DNA of 41,128 nucleotides from Phallusia fumigata (Eukaryota > Chordata > Ascidiacea > Phlebobranchia > Ascidiidae). The position numbers and the translations under genes were made by a program. The DNA lies in the NCBI GenBank assembly GCA_008931825.1, contig QXVZ01006134.1:6385-47512 (forward strand), in the 5' to 3' direction. Shown here in pieces: positions 40,216 to 41,128 of this stretch. The notes below the pieces were generated by a model. It saw nothing but the letters and a program-made list of their open reading frames with translations, had not been told where the DNA came from and did no database searches. Position 1 is the first letter of the stretch, and each line of letters begins with the position of its first letter.

Positions 40216-40539
40216 CTGTGAACTAGCAGGTCAAACCAAAATGTACAAATTCGGCCAAATCCTACTTTCTACGGCAAACTGCTTTATCGCTGAAACTGCA
40301 AAAAATGTACTTGTTTTTCCACGTACGATCACTGATCGCATTCGACACAAATTTCGACTAACAGGGTTTTGGAAGGCAAAGCAAACGTAACTTGTTGTAA
40401 CACCATAGAAAACTCTAATAACATAGAATGTCCACGACTTGGAAAACTATCGACAGCAACAGGTAACAACTACTGATCTCTATTAACACTGGATTGCGCT
40501 ACTCCATTCAACGGTTGGATGATTTTTGAAGCATTTTGA

Positions 40540-40622
40540 TGCATAAAAACCTGATCGGGATTAGTTCTCGGGATCGTCCCGGGTTCGAACTTCGAACCCC
40601 GTGAAAAAAAAAGAAAAAAAAG
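40540..40622 (+). repeat. SINE-like element with palindromic B box and A-rich tail
   Basis: TCGTCCCGGGTTCGAACTTCGAACCCCGTG contains a B-box-like GGTTCGAAC and forms a near-perfect palindrome GGGTTCGAA-C-TTCGAACCC (40581-40599). A long A-rich tail follows. Flanking GCATTTTGATGC and GCATTGATGCC could be a diverged target duplication. Confidence 0.4.
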
Positions 40623-41010
40623 CATTGATGCCTTAAATGGAGACGGGTTCGCGAGCTAAAAACAGCACCTCGAGCACCCTCGGCACCCAGCGCACATCGC
40701 TACCAGGTTTTCGAAACATCCGGTAGGTGGCGCAGCACAGTTTAACCTAGTGATACCATACCTGTGGCAGTGGCTTGTGGGCCATTTGAACGTGTCAGGT
40801 GCATTAAGCAGTCATATTCATAAGCATATTAATATTCGGTGTTTTAATATTTTTTCAAACGGTTTGCGTCAATCGCTTGTAAGTTCGTTGGAAAGTGTTG
40901 TGTGCAAATTTTGTTGTCTTGTGGTGGTTGGTTCGCGAGATATTTGGGTTGAAAGTTGGCACTTTTTTGTTTGCTAGGTCCGTTTTGACGCTGTTTGCTC
41001 AAAGGACTCA

Positions 41011-41128
41011 GGTTGATACCATGTTGCACTTGGTGACACCATGTTGCATTTGGTGATACCATGTTGCATTAGGTGACACCATGTTGCATTAGGTGACACC
41101 ATGTTACATTAGGTGACACCATGTTGCA
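41011..41128. repeat. 20-bp minisatellite
   Basis: About six tandem copies of GGTGACACCATGTTGCATTA, with T/C and A/T variants (GGTGATACC, TTTGG, TTACATT). It runs to the window end, so its full length is unknown. Confidence 0.9.

Larger units (their letters stand above)
39509..41010. other. Region upstream of the chloride channel
   Basis: 1.5 kb without a recognised gene; the first part presumably holds the channel promoter. A dispersed repeat (40091-40215, related to 26471-26570) and a SINE-like element are present. Confidence 0.5.

Overview
The window is animal nuclear DNA: AT-rich, with five multi-exon or long-ORF genes, short phase-consistent introns, and many small transposon fossils. 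The most telling gene is an integrin alpha chain with an inserted I (von Willebrand A) domain, a type known from tunicates and vertebrates. With the compact gene spacing, this points to an ascidian such as a Ciona relative. That assignment is inference; no taxonomic search was run.

Layout. 1-1540: the 3' end of a LINE retrotransposon, present twice around a single N, followed by a decayed BEL/Pao-like fragment. 2282-5090 (+): a six-exon phytanoyl-CoA dioxygenase family gene whose fourth intron carries a decayed minus-strand copy of the neighbouring integrin's C-terminal exons. 5916-23489 (-): a 34-exon integrin alpha gene (1645 residues as assembled here by exon phase) with a MAM domain inside the head region. 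9097-11785 (-): a complete six-exon type II transmembrane serine protease lying wholly inside integrin intron 25, on the same strand. 23490-29004: about 5.5 kb without a recognisable gene, containing repeats and two assembly joins. 29005-34708 (-): a four-exon phosphoglycerate mutase. 37160-39508 (-): an intronless ClC-2-like chloride channel of 782 residues. 41011-41128: a 20-bp minisatellite running off the window.

The five single N characters (283, 27599, 28112, 30226, 36839) each sit beside a direct duplication of flanking sequence. This looks like unmerged contig ends, probably two haplotypes, rather than biology. One join produces a false second copy of the chloride channel 3' end.

The strongest candidate for something undescribed is the integrin. 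Its exons 3-6 encode a complete MAM domain as a symmetric phase 1-1 module between propeller blades 1 and 2. Its I domain is a second symmetric 1-1 module (exons 9-12). The genes have no evident shared pathway: glycolysis (mutase), chloride conductance, 2-oxoglutarate oxygenase, cell adhesion and a membrane protease. All exon joins were deduced by eye from splice signals, phase and family similarity, and none is supported by transcripts here.
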